Origin: Rheinheimera pleomorphica | GTDB taxonomy: Bacteria > Pseudomonadota > Gammaproteobacteria > Enterobacterales > Alteromonadaceae | NCBI RefSeq assembly: GCF_011634895.1 | Contig: NZ_SIRR01000008.1 | Coordinates: forward strand, 768,001-832,000 | Direction: 5' to 3' | Length of the DNA: 64,000 nt | Shown: positions 1 to 8,386 of the stretch, in pieces | Numbering within the stretch: position 1 is the first letter of the stretch | How the letters are laid out: each line of letters opens with the position of its first letter | The notes under the pieces: model-generated | What the model was told of the DNA's origin: nothing | Databases searched by the model: none | The model's input: only the letters and a program-made list of their open reading frames with translations | Position numbers and translations under genes: made by a program

Positions 1-990
1 CATTTTTTCTTCTTCAGTACCGGGTAAAAACCCTATCGATTCGGCAATCTCCGGCGTGTTGCGGGTAACAATTACCTTGTCGTATACGCCTTTTTCAATC
101 ACCAGCTCCAGTGCCGCCGCCAGCGCGATTAGGGTTTTGCCACAACCGGCCGGCCCGGTCAGGATCACCAGATCCATGTTCGGGTCCAGCAGCGCCTGCA
201 GCGCCATGGCCTGATAAATATTTTTCGGATGTATACCCCAGGCATGCCGATGCATTAAGCGCTCGTAGCCAAAGTCCAGAATGCGGATTTCTTTGTCGGT
301 AATGGCCGTCACCTTACCGGCAAAGCCTTCGGCTTCGTCAATCAGGTATTCGTTGATATAGGCATTGGGTAACACGCTGCGGTTAACATAGTGAAAGGTT
401 TCCCGGCCTTCATTTTCACTGCGGCATTCCCCCACCTGGCTCCAAAAATCACCGGGAAATTTGTAATAGCCTTTATATAAAAAGCGCACATCATCAATCA
501 GCTGATCGGTACGGTAATCTTCTACCAGCTTTAAGCCGGCGCCTTTGGCTTTCAGCCGCATATTAATGTCTTTGGTAACCAATATTACCTTGATCGGGCT
601 TTTTTCCCGCTGCAAATATAGCGCGGTATTAATAATAAGGTGGTCATTTTCACCGCCGGGCAGGCCGGGTATTTCATCAGTAATATGATGATCATTAACA
701 ATAAATAAATGGCCGCCCGGTTTCTGCTCGCCCGAGCGCGGCATCGCGACGCCCTGTAACATTTGCTCTGGTGAGGCATCTTTTAGCACATCTTCCAATG
801 CCCGAATGGCAACCCGGGCATCGCGGCTAACGTCTTTATTGCGGTCTTTAATATGGTCCAGTTCTTCCAACACCGTCATCGGTATTACCACGTCGTGTTC
901 TTGAAAGTTCAGGAAGGCAAAAGGTTCGTGTAGCAGAATGTTGGTGTCGAGTACGTAGATTTTCTTTTCTTTACTTTTTCTTCGCGCCAT
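1..990 (-). CDS. PhoH-family ATPase with N-terminal PIN domain (3' end cut by window edge)
   Basis: The reading frame stays open from an ATG at 990 to the window edge, giving the first 330 residues of a protein that in this family is usually about 460 long. Residues about 10-150 look like a PIN ribonuclease domain, beginning YVLDTNILLHEP with the first acidic metal ligand at Asp15. A linker leads to a PhoH ATPase domain whose Walker A motif GPAGCGKT lies near residue 280. PIN-PhoH proteins are thought to couple ATP hydrolysis to RNA processing or toxin-like cleavage; the physiological role is poorly known. It is divergent from rapA across 239 bases. Family assignment is secure, function is not. 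Confidence 0.93.
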   Translation of the reverse strand, partial: MARRKSKEKKIYVLDTNILLHEPFAFLNFQEHDVVIPMTVLEELDHIKDRNKDVSRDARVAIRALEDVLKDASPEQMLQGVAMPRSGEQKPGGHLFIVNDHHITDEIPGLPGGENDHLIINTALYLQREKSPIKVILVTKDINMRLKAKGAGLKLVEDYRTDQLIDDVRFLYKGYYKFPGDFWSQVGECRSENEGRETFHYVNRSVLPNAYINEYLIDEAEGFAGKVTAITDKEIRILDFGYERLMHRHAWGIHPKNIYQAMALQALLDPNMDLVILTGPAGCGKTLIALAAALELVIEKGVYDKVIVTRNTPEIAESIGFLPGTEEEKM

Positions 991-1229
991 ACGGCTCTCC
1001 TCTTCGCCTGGCGCAGGCCTGTTACCTGCGCCGTAAACTAAGCATAGTGCAACTGCTATACTTTGCCTGCGCTTTTGCTGACATTTGCATAGCCGCGCTT
1101 CAACTACAGTGCCGTGGTGGTATGGCAATTTGATGACACAACAGCAGCGCAAATTTAGCTGTAATTCCGGATGCAGCAGGCGCAGATTCCTAGTACCATA
1201 GCGCCCCCAAATTAGCTGAAGGGTACAAG

Positions 1230-4133
1230 ATGACGTTTGCACTGGGACAACGCTGGATAAGTGACACAGAATCCGATTTAGGGCTAGGCACCATAGTGGC
1301 GCTGGAAGGCCGGCATTTAACCCTACTGTTTCCAGCCAGCGGTGAAACCCGGTTGTATGCTCAGGCGGAAGCGCCATTAACCCGGGTGCAATTTAATATC
1401 GGCGATGAAATTGCCAGTGCGGATGGTTTTAAGCTGCTGGTCAGTGCCATTAAGCAACAACACGACAATCTGGTGTATTGCGGCAGCCGGCTGGATGACG
1501 GCAGCTATGTTGAGCTGCGCGAAACCTTTCTTGATCACTTTATCAGCTTTAACCAGCCGCAAGACCGCCTGTTTGCCGGCCAGATTGATCGTTTTGACTG
1601 GTTTACCCTGCGCTACCAGGCCTGGCAGCATCTGCACCAGCAGCAACAAAATCCGCTGCGCGGTTTAAGCGGCGGCCGGGTCAGCTTAATTCCGCACCAA
1701 TTGCATATTGCCAATGAAGTGGCGCAGCGCCATGCGCCACGCGTGCTGCTGGCTGATGAAGTGGGCCTGGGTAAAACCATTGAGGCCGGCTTAATTATTC
1801 ATCAGCAATTAATTAGCGGCCTGGCCAGCCGGGTACTGATCGTGGTGCCGGATTCACTGCAACACCAGTGGCTGGTAGAAATGCTGCGCCGCTTTAATCT
1901 GCATTTTGCCGTCTTTGATCAAGAGCGTTGCGAGCAAGCGCTGCTGGATAACGCCAACCCGTTTGACACCGAACAACTGGTACTGTGCAGTTTGTCGTTT
2001 TTGAAAAACCAACCACGCTGGCACCAGTTTGCCTGTGACAGCCAATGGGATTTACTGGTGGTGGATGAGGCTCACCACCTGCAATGGAGCGAACAGGCAC
2101 CGAGCGAAGAGTATCAGCGTATCAGCACGCTGGCGGCCAATACCGCAGGTTTAATTTTGCTCACCGCCACCCCGGACCAACTCGGCCACGAAAGCCACTT
2201 CGCCCGGTTAAAACTGCTCGACCCGGCCCGTTTTCACAGTTACAGCGCCTTTTTGCAAGAAGAACAAAGCTACCAGCATATCGCCGCACTCGCCCGGCCG
2301 CTGCTGCACTTGGAAACCTTAGACGCCGGGCAAACGGCCGCCCTGCGCCAGGCATTGAACGAAACGGATATCAGCGCTGAGTTGAGTGCTCTGCAAAGCG
2401 ATGATAGTGAGCTGCAACAACAAGCGCAACAGCAGTTACTCAGCCAGTTGCTGGACCGCCACGGCACTGGCCGTATTTTATTCCGTAACAGCCGCGCCAG
2501 CGTTAAAGGCTTCCCTAAACGTCAGGCTAATCTGCTGCCCTTAGCATTGCCAGAGCAATACCAAAATGCGCTAAAAGTGCACTTTAGTTTAAACCCGACC
2601 CTGTCTGAAGCAGAACGCCTTACTGCCAACCTGTTTCCGGAGCAGGTATTGCAGCAACTGGATGCGCAAAGCACCTGGTGGCAATTTGACCCACGGGTAG
2701 AGCAGCTTATTGCGCTGTTAAAACAGCATAAACATGACAAGTTTTTACTGATCTGTGCCCGCGCTGAAACCGCTATTGCCCTGGAAGAAGCGGTGCGGCT
2801 GCGCGAAGGCATCCGCGCCGCCGTATTCCATGAAGGCATGACTATTCTGGAGCGTGATAAAGCCGCGGCCTACTTTGCCCAGGACGAATACAGCGCTCAG
2901 TTATTACTGTGCTCAGAGATTGGCAGTGAAGGCCGTAATTTCCAGTTCGCCCATCATTTAGTGTTATTTGACCTGCCATTAAACCCGGACTTGCTGGAAC
3001 AACGCATTGGCCGGCTTGACCGCATTGGCCAGGGCGCCGATATTCAGCTGCACCTGCCGCACTTTGTGAATCATGCCCAGCAAATGTTGCTGGACTGGTA
3101 TCATCAGGGCTTGGATGCGCTGGAACATACTTGCCAGACCGGCCGTAGCGTATTTGAACACTTTGCGCCGCGGCTATTACCGCTGCTGGCCCAGCCGCAG
3201 CCGGACAGCAGCGCCCTGGCACAGCTGATTAGCGATACAAAGGCACTGAACCAGCAGCTGAAACAACAACTGGAGCAAGGCCGCGATCAACTGTTGGAAA
3301 TCAATTCCGGCGGCGGGGTGCCAGCCAAAACCCTGGCGGCACAGCTGGCCGCTCAGGATAACGACACCGCCCTGCCGATGCTGATGTTTAAAGCCTGGGA
3401 TATGCTGGGTATTGATCAGGAAGACCGCAGTGATACCAGTATTATCCTCAAACCGTCTGAACAGATGCAGGGCAGCTACCCCTGGCTGGGTGATGAAGGC
3501 GTAACCATCACCTTCGACCGCGCAACTGCACTGGCCGAGGAAGACATTCAGCTGCTAAGCTGGGACCACCCTATGGTACGCGGTACCCTGGATATTCTAA
3601 CGACTGAACCACAAGGCAGCAGCTCGGTTGCGATACTGGCCAATAAAGCGCTGCCACTGGGCAGTTATCTGCTGGAACTTAACTTTATTGTTGAAGCCAG
3701 CGCGCCACAGGCGCTGCAGATACAGCGTTATTTGCCGGCAACGCCTATCCGGCTGTTACTGGATAAAAGTGGCAATAATTTGTCGGCCAAAGTCAGCTTC
3801 GAACAGCTAAACAAGCAGTTAAAGCCTATTGGCCGCCAGACTGGCAGTAAACTGGCCGGCGCCCTGCAAACTGCGGTGCACCCGCTGCTTGGCAAAGCCA
3901 CCACCCAGGCAGAACAACAGTTACCCGCCCTGTTGCAAGATGCGCAACAACGGGCAACCCGGGCGTTAACTGAACAACAACAGCGCCTGTCTGCACTGCG
4001 CCGGATTAACCCGTCGGTACGCCAGGATGAAATCGACGCACTGCAGCACAAGCTGCAACAGCTGACGGAGTACATTAGCAAAGCCAGACTGAAGCTTGAT
4101 GCCATCAGACTGATTGTGGTTAGTCACGATTAA
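1230..4133 (+). CDS. rapA: RNA polymerase-recycling Swi2/Snf2 ATPase RapA
   Basis: The 967-residue length is almost that of E. coli RapA (968). The N-terminal part has the Tudor-like domains. The Snf2 helicase core carries ADEVGLGKT near residue 175 (Walker A) and DEAH near 278; the helicase C lobe with the QRIGRLDRIGQ motif follows, then a helical C-terminal region ending in a Gln-rich coiled segment. RapA binds core RNA polymerase and frees it from stalled post-termination complexes. The stop codon overlaps the ATG of rluA by one base, so the two genes are probably translationally coupled, and the rapA-rluA order is the one seen in enterobacteria. Confidence 0.98.
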   Translation: MTFALGQRWISDTESDLGLGTIVALEGRHLTLLFPASGETRLYAQAEAPLTRVQFNIGDEIASADGFKLLVSAIKQQHDNLVYCGSRLDDGSYVELRETFLDHFISFNQPQDRLFAGQIDRFDWFTLRYQAWQHLHQQQQNPLRGLSGGRVSLIPHQLHIANEVAQRHAPRVLLADEVGLGKTIEAGLIIHQQLISGLASRVLIVVPDSLQHQWLVEMLRRFNLHFAVFDQERCEQALLDNANPFDTEQLVLCSLSFLKNQPRWHQFACDSQWDLLVVDEAHHLQWSEQAPSEEYQRISTLAANTAGLILLTATPDQLGHESHFARLKLLDPARFHSYSAFLQEEQSYQHIAALARPLLHLETLDAGQTAALRQALNETDISAELSALQSDDSELQQQAQQQLLSQLLDRHGTGRILFRNSRASVKGFPKRQANLLPLALPEQYQNALKVHFSLNPTLSEAERLTANLFPEQVLQQLDAQSTWWQFDPRVEQLIALLKQHKHDKFLLICARAETAIALEEAVRLREGIRAAVFHEGMTILERDKAAAYFAQDEYSAQLLLCSEIGSEGRNFQFAHHLVLFDLPLNPDLLEQRIGRLDRIGQGADIQLHLPHFVNHAQQMLLDWYHQGLDALEHTCQTGRSVFEHFAPRLLPLLAQPQPDSSALAQLISDTKALNQQLKQQLEQGRDQLLEINSGGGVPAKTLAAQLAAQDNDTALPMLMFKAWDMLGIDQEDRSDTSIILKPSEQMQGSYPWLGDEGVTITFDRATALAEEDIQLLSWDHPMVRGTLDILTTEPQGSSSVAILANKALPLGSYLLELNFIVEASAPQALQIQRYLPATPIRLLLDKSGNNLSAKVSFEQLNKQLKPIGRQTGSKLAGALQTAVHPLLGKATTQAEQQLPALLQDAQQRATRALTEQQQRLSALRRINPSVRQDEIDALQHKLQQLTEYISKARLKLDAIRLIVVSHD

Positions 4134-4789
4134 TGAGCTTACTGCATTATGCGCCGCCCACCTCACCTTATCTGGATATTTTGTATCAGGATGATGCGCT
4201 GGTGGTATTTAATAAACCCAGCGGCCTGTTAACAGTACCCGGCAAAGCGCCAGAGCATAAAGACAGCCTGGAATACCGGGCTCGTTTGGTCTGGCCGGGG
4301 GTGCGTGTAGTGCACCGGCTGGATATGGCGACCTCGGGTATAGTGGTAATGGCGCTAAGTGCAGATAGCCAACGCCAGCTGAACCGGCAATTCCAGCAAC
4401 GGCAAACGCAAAAGCACTATATTGCCCGGGTCAGCGGTCTGGTTAGCGCAGATTACGGCAGTATTGATTTACCCCTTATTTGTGACTGGCCGAACCGGCC
4501 AAAACAAAAAGTGTGCTATCAGCATGGCAAAGCCTCACTGACGCATTATCAGGTGCTAAGCCGCGACAAGCACAGCAGCCGGTTAAAACTGATACCGGTT
4601 ACCGGCCGTTCGCACCAGCTAAGGGTACATTTACAATGGCTGGGGCATCCGATCCTGGGTGATAAGTTTTATGCTACTGCTGCGGCATTCAACGCAGCCA
4701 ATCGTCTGCAGCTGCATGCCGAGCAGCTGCAGTTTATTCACCCTGTCAGCGGCACCCTATTTCACTGCACAGCCGCTTGTCCGTTCTAA
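4133..4789 (+). CDS. rluA: Dual-specificity pseudouridine synthase RluA
   Basis: This 218-residue protein has the RluA-family catalytic motif HRLDMATSG with the nucleophilic aspartate at residue 64, the same position as in E. coli RluA (219 residues). No S4 RNA-binding domain precedes it, which separates it from RluC and RluD. The known enzyme converts U746 of 23S rRNA and U32 of several tRNAs to pseudouridine. The gene starts on the last base of the rapA stop codon and so belongs to the same transcript. No clear terminator was seen in the 160 bases before the next gene. Confidence 0.96.
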   Translation: MSLLHYAPPTSPYLDILYQDDALVVFNKPSGLLTVPGKAPEHKDSLEYRARLVWPGVRVVHRLDMATSGIVVMALSADSQRQLNRQFQQRQTQKHYIARVSGLVSADYGSIDLPLICDWPNRPKQKVCYQHGKASLTHYQVLSRDKHSSRLKLIPVTGRSHQLRVHLQWLGHPILGDKFYATAAAFNAANRLQLHAEQLQFIHPVSGTLFHCTAACPF

Positions 4790-4956
4790 TCATAAAAAAG
4801 TCACTTTTATATTAACCCAAGGTTCATTTAGCTGGTATATCATTGCCATATTATGTTGTTAATTAATTAAACTGCGCTACTTTTTAAATAACACACTGTA
4901 ATGGGCATATTGAATAATGTGCAATTAAAGTGTTTTGTGAGTCTAAGGAGATATGG

Positions 4957-6051
4957 ATGAAACTGAATAAAACGTTTTTAGCTGTCGCAGCTGCACTTCC
5001 GTTGTTAAGCAGTGCTGTGGTTGCCGACACTGTCAGCTCGGCTGATCTGAAAGAGCGTGTTTTCGGCTCAGTGTTCGGTGAGTATTACATGCCGGATACC
5101 GATAAAACGGAATCTGCCGCCTGGAACTACATGGAAAAAGACTGGGGCTACGGCGTTGAACTGGGTTATTACCTGACAGAAAATTGGGCACTGCGCGCTG
5201 AATTTGCCAAACTGGATTTAAAATCAAAACTGGATGGCTCTGACGCTGACGGCAACCGTATTGGTATAGATGCAATGTATCATCTGCCCAGCATGTCTTC
5301 TGTTTACTTAGTGGGTGGTTTAAAACGTTTTGATGCGGTACAAAATACCACAGCGTTAAATCTGGGTGTGGGCTATAAACATTTCTTCAATCAAAACTTT
5401 GCGTTATTTGCTGAAGCCAACCGTTATCAGGGCATTGATGAATCATATGGTGATGCCGGTATTAAACTGGGCATGACCTATGTGTTCGGCACCGCAGCAG
5501 CAAAAGCTGCGCCAGCGCCAGCACCTGCACCAGCCCCCGCGCCTGCGCCGGTCCCTGTTCAGGCAGCCCCGGTAGATTCAGATGCTGACGGCGTTGTTGA
5601 TAGCATGGACCGCTGTGCAGACACCCCGGCAATCCATAAAGTGGATGCGACCGGCTGTACAATTTATGAAGAGAAAATGGCCGGCGTTGGTGATATCGAT
5701 ATCGAAGTACGCTTCCCATTTGACTCTGCCGTTGTACCACAGAGCCAGCGCTCTGACGTAGAAAACCTGGGCGCTTTTATGCAGCGCTTCACTGAATCAA
5801 CAGTGATGATTGAAGGTCATGCGTCTAACACCGGTAATCCGGCATACAACATGCGCTTATCTGAGCGTCGTGCCAATGCCGTTGCCGACATGCTGAAGCA
5901 GGAATTTAATATTGCAGCGTCGCGTATTACCGCGGTAGGTTATGGTGTAACCCGCCCCCGCGTTGAAGGTAACACCGCTGAGGCACACGCGGCTAACCAG
6001 CGCATAGAAGCTAAAGTCACCGCGAAAATTAAAGAGCCTGTATTACGTTAA
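4957..6051 (+). CDS. OmpA-family outer-membrane porin / peptidoglycan anchor
   Basis: The start is the ATG at 4957 because AAGGAG ends six bases before it and a standard signal peptide (MKLNKTFLAVAAALPLLSSAVVA) follows; a GTG 27 bases upstream is unlikely. The 364-residue product has an eight-stranded beta-barrel type N-terminal half, a Pro-Ala repeat linker near residues 180-200, a thrombospondin-3-like calcium segment (DSDADGVVDSMDRC), and a C-terminal OmpA peptidoglycan-binding domain with the pattern EGHASNTGNPAYNMRLSERRA. It is expected in the outer membrane, tethered to the cell wall. It sits alone between rluA and two small exported proteins and has its own terminator. The exact OmpA subtype cannot be fixed from sequence alone. 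Confidence 0.92.
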   Translation: MKLNKTFLAVAAALPLLSSAVVADTVSSADLKERVFGSVFGEYYMPDTDKTESAAWNYMEKDWGYGVELGYYLTENWALRAEFAKLDLKSKLDGSDADGNRIGIDAMYHLPSMSSVYLVGGLKRFDAVQNTTALNLGVGYKHFFNQNFALFAEANRYQGIDESYGDAGIKLGMTYVFGTAAAKAAPAPAPAPAPAPAPVPVQAAPVDSDADGVVDSMDRCADTPAIHKVDATGCTIYEEKMAGVGDIDIEVRFPFDSAVVPQSQRSDVENLGAFMQRFTESTVMIEGHASNTGNPAYNMRLSERRANAVADMLKQEFNIAASRITAVGYGVTRPRVEGNTAEAHAANQRIEAKVTAKIKEPVLR

Positions 6052-6063
6052 TCGTACCAGTGT

Positions 6064-6097
6064 AAAAAAAGCCGCTGCAAATCAGCGGCTTTTTTAT
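6064..6097 (+). terminator. Rho-independent terminator of the OmpA-like gene
   Basis: A perfect 7-bp stem (GCCGCTG at 6071-6077 with CAGCGGC at 6083-6089) around a 5-base loop is preceded by seven A and followed by six T. It begins 13 bases after the stop codon. Confidence 0.93.
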
Positions 6098-6265
6098 TAT
6101 CCGCCGGCAACATCGATATTAACGCTACGCGATTAAAATAAGCTGTGCTAGCATGCGATTCTGGTGTGCCAGTCTTGCCACCGTGATATATCAGCGAGTC
6201 TGTTAAAATTAACCGCAACGTCACAGCATGGATGTAGTAATGGCTAAGTGGAGTTGGAGTTTATT

Positions 6266-6589
6266 ATGCTTAAATATCATCAGCTGCTGGCGATAGCCGC
6301 CACCCTCAGTAGTTTTTCCAGCCTGGCGCAACAACCGGCCGTGGTGTCGCTAAGCCCAAATTCTCATGTTTGTAACGCTGAAGCTGAGGTAGCACGTTTG
6401 GCGCAAAGCGAACAGTTACGCGAAATGGCACGGGCATTGGTTGAGTTTAAACCGACCAAATACTGTTTTATTCTGCCAGATGCTGCCAGTGTGACTTTGC
6501 TGGAACAACAGCCCGGCTACATTAAATTTGATTACAAATCGCAGGTGCTATACACCTTCAGCAACTATGTGGTCGCCGCCAGCCATTAA
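6266..6589 (+). CDS. Small exported protein of unknown function
   Basis: A 107-residue protein starting at the ATG at 6266, with a purine-rich GGAG about seven bases upstream; an in-frame GTG at 6248 is also possible. A signal peptide ends around residue 21 (SSLAQ). The mature part holds two cysteines (in HVCNAEAEV and TKYCFILP) that could form a disulphide in the periplasm, and no membrane segment. I do not recognise the family. It is separated from the OmpA-like gene by a terminator and lies 53 bases upstream of the DUF3530 gene in the same direction. Confidence 0.7.
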   Translation: MLKYHQLLAIAATLSSFSSLAQQPAVVSLSPNSHVCNAEAEVARLAQSEQLREMARALVEFKPTKYCFILPDAASVTLLEQQPGYIKFDYKSQVLYTFSNYVVAASH

Positions 6590-6642
6590 AGTTTTGCCAG
6601 TCACCGCCGATAGCTGGGTATCCCCGGTTCAGAGTTAGCGCT

Positions 6643-7425
6643 ATGCAACCTTACCTATCGACCTGGCTGTTGGCAACGCTGTGCCTTGTGTTAAGCCATG
6701 CCGCTCAGGCAGTGTCCGCCAGCACGGAGCAACACTTTACCAGCGACCTGCTGCGGCAGTTGCCTGCTGATGAAATAGTGCAGCTTAGCGCTGAACAACA
6801 GCAGTTTATCCTGCTGCAACGCCAGCCAATGACCAGCTACACTAAAGGCACGGCCATTTTGCTACCCGACGGCCATGAGCATCCGGCCAGTCCGAAACAT
6901 ATTAATAGGTTACGACAACAGTTAAACGACCTGGGCTGGCATACACTGGCACTGATGCCACCACAGCTGCCAGCCAGTTTAGCCCAAGCGGAAACCTTGC
7001 AGACTTATCAGCAGCAGTTACAGCAGCGGCTCAACGCGGCGCAGCAACAGGCACAGTCAAATCCCGGCGTGACCATTGTTATTGCCCAGGGCAGCAGTGC
7101 CGCAATATTAAATCAGCTATACGCCAGTGCAAGCCTTGCTGAACCGGCCGCATTTATTATGTTGGGCGCCTATCTGCCGGACGACACCTTAAACCGCGAC
7201 ATGGCCAAAGCGTTGGCCACACACCAGGTGCCGACTTTGGATATCAGCCATAATCTGGATAACCGCTTTGTTGCTGCCAACTTGCTATTACGTCGTCAGT
7301 TGGCTAACAAACATTTGAAAGCCGTATATCGGCAACGACAGCTAACAGGTTCTGGTTACCAGGCGGATGTACAGCACTGGGTACAAAAAGAAATTTACGG
7401 CTGGTTAAATTCAGTGGGTTTATAG
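6643..7425 (+). CDS. Exported DUF3530-family protein (alpha/beta-hydrolase-like)
   Basis: This 260-residue protein has a cleavable signal peptide (first about 23 residues, ending HAAQA). The remainder resembles DUF3530 proteins: a conserved ILLPDGHEHPASPKHINRLRQ stretch followed by a GWHTLALMPPQLP strand-turn, then a Gln-rich helical insert and a C-terminal domain with the pattern IVIAQGSSAAILNQLY, which fits the nucleophile-elbow region of an alpha/beta hydrolase. It is common in Alteromonadales; the substrate is unknown. Its stop codon is only four bases from the stop of djlA on the other strand, so the two transcripts must overlap or share a termination region. Confidence 0.8.
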   Translation: MQPYLSTWLLATLCLVLSHAAQAVSASTEQHFTSDLLRQLPADEIVQLSAEQQQFILLQRQPMTSYTKGTAILLPDGHEHPASPKHINRLRQQLNDLGWHTLALMPPQLPASLAQAETLQTYQQQLQQRLNAAQQQAQSNPGVTIVIAQGSSAAILNQLYASASLAEPAAFIMLGAYLPDDTLNRDMAKALATHQVPTLDISHNLDNRFVAANLLLRRQLANKHLKAVYRQRQLTGSGYQADVQHWVQKEIYGWLNSVGL

Positions 7426-7429
7426 GGTC

Positions 7430-8233
7430 TTAGCGGCTGCTACGTTGCTGTTTAATCAACTCATAGGCTGCCTGAATGTCCTGAGTACGGCGTTTGGCAA
7501 CATCCAACATCTCTGCCGGCACCCCTTGCGCCATCAGTTTATCCGGATGATGTTGCGCCATCAGCTTGCGGTAAGCCTTTTTCAGTACAGTGTCGCTGAC
7601 GTCGGCCGTAACCCCCAGCAATTGATAAGCATCCTGCAGCCGCGCCACGCCGTTATCACGTGGTGCCCGGCCGGACGAAAACCGGCTTTGCGCCTGGTAA
7701 GCCTGCAGCAGCCGTTCCAGATGCGCCTGGCTGAAGTTCAGATAGCCCGCTACCTGCTGCAACAGGCTATATTGCCCCGCCGTCATCTGACCATTTACAC
7801 AAGCGGTGCTAAGCTGGATCTCCAGAAACAGCTGTAATACATCTTTGCGTCGGCGATAAGTCTGATAAAAATGTTGCAGCTGCTGCCGCAATGGAAAATT
7901 AACCGCCTTACCGTCACGAAACGCCGCCTGCGCTTCTTTTTGTTGAGCCTCACTTAAGCCCAACTGTTGCATGTACTGGCTGGCCTGCTGAATATGGGCC
8001 GTGGTCACCACGCCGGTGGCTTTGGCAATATGCCCCATCGCCGCGAAGGTGGTATAGCGGAACAACCCCTGTTCATCAGCACTGTCATTAAATAAACCAT
8101 TAAAACCACCATGGCGTTCAAATTGCTGTTTAAAGGCTTTGTCAAACCAATGCCCTATCAACACACCGATAAGCAAACCTGGTAGTTTTAGCAACGCCAG
8201 ACCAAACAACGCGCCGAGAATTTTACCCCACAC
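7430..8233 (-). CDS. djlA: Membrane-anchored DnaJ-like co-chaperone DjlA
   Basis: I place the start at the GTG at 8233 (MWGKILGALFGLALL...), nine bases after an AAGGA and aligned with the E. coli DjlA start; the resulting 267 residues match the usual 271. A longer frame from 8407 would overlap lptD and add 58 unrelated residues, and a GTG at 8251 is a second choice. One N-terminal membrane segment is followed by a TerB-like helical domain and a C-terminal J domain with the HPD motif (HHPDKLMAQG). DjlA stimulates DnaK and influences envelope stress signalling. It is divergent from lptD. Confidence 0.95.
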   Translation of the reverse strand: MWGKILGALFGLALLKLPGLLIGVLIGHWFDKAFKQQFERHGGFNGLFNDSADEQGLFRYTTFAAMGHIAKATGVVTTAHIQQASQYMQQLGLSEAQQKEAQAAFRDGKAVNFPLRQQLQHFYQTYRRRKDVLQLFLEIQLSTACVNGQMTAGQYSLLQQVAGYLNFSQAHLERLLQAYQAQSRFSSGRAPRDNGVARLQDAYQLLGVTADVSDTVLKKAYRKLMAQHHPDKLMAQGVPAEMLDVAKRRTQDIQAAYELIKQQRSSR

Positions 8234-8386
8234 AATATACTGTCCTTTCACAGTGAATAACCGCAGCAGCAGAAACTGAGCTGCCACAATAGCCGCTGTA
8301 CTATATCGGATTAGCAGGATTTCTAAAATTGATTTATCATAGCAAGTCCGCTGTAAGCATAACGCTGATAAAACAAAAAGTAAGGC

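Noticed and set aside
585..779. A 64-codon frame inside the PhoH gene as a small toxin
   Set aside because: It lies in another frame of a conserved PIN-PhoH gene and has no ribosome site or partner gene.
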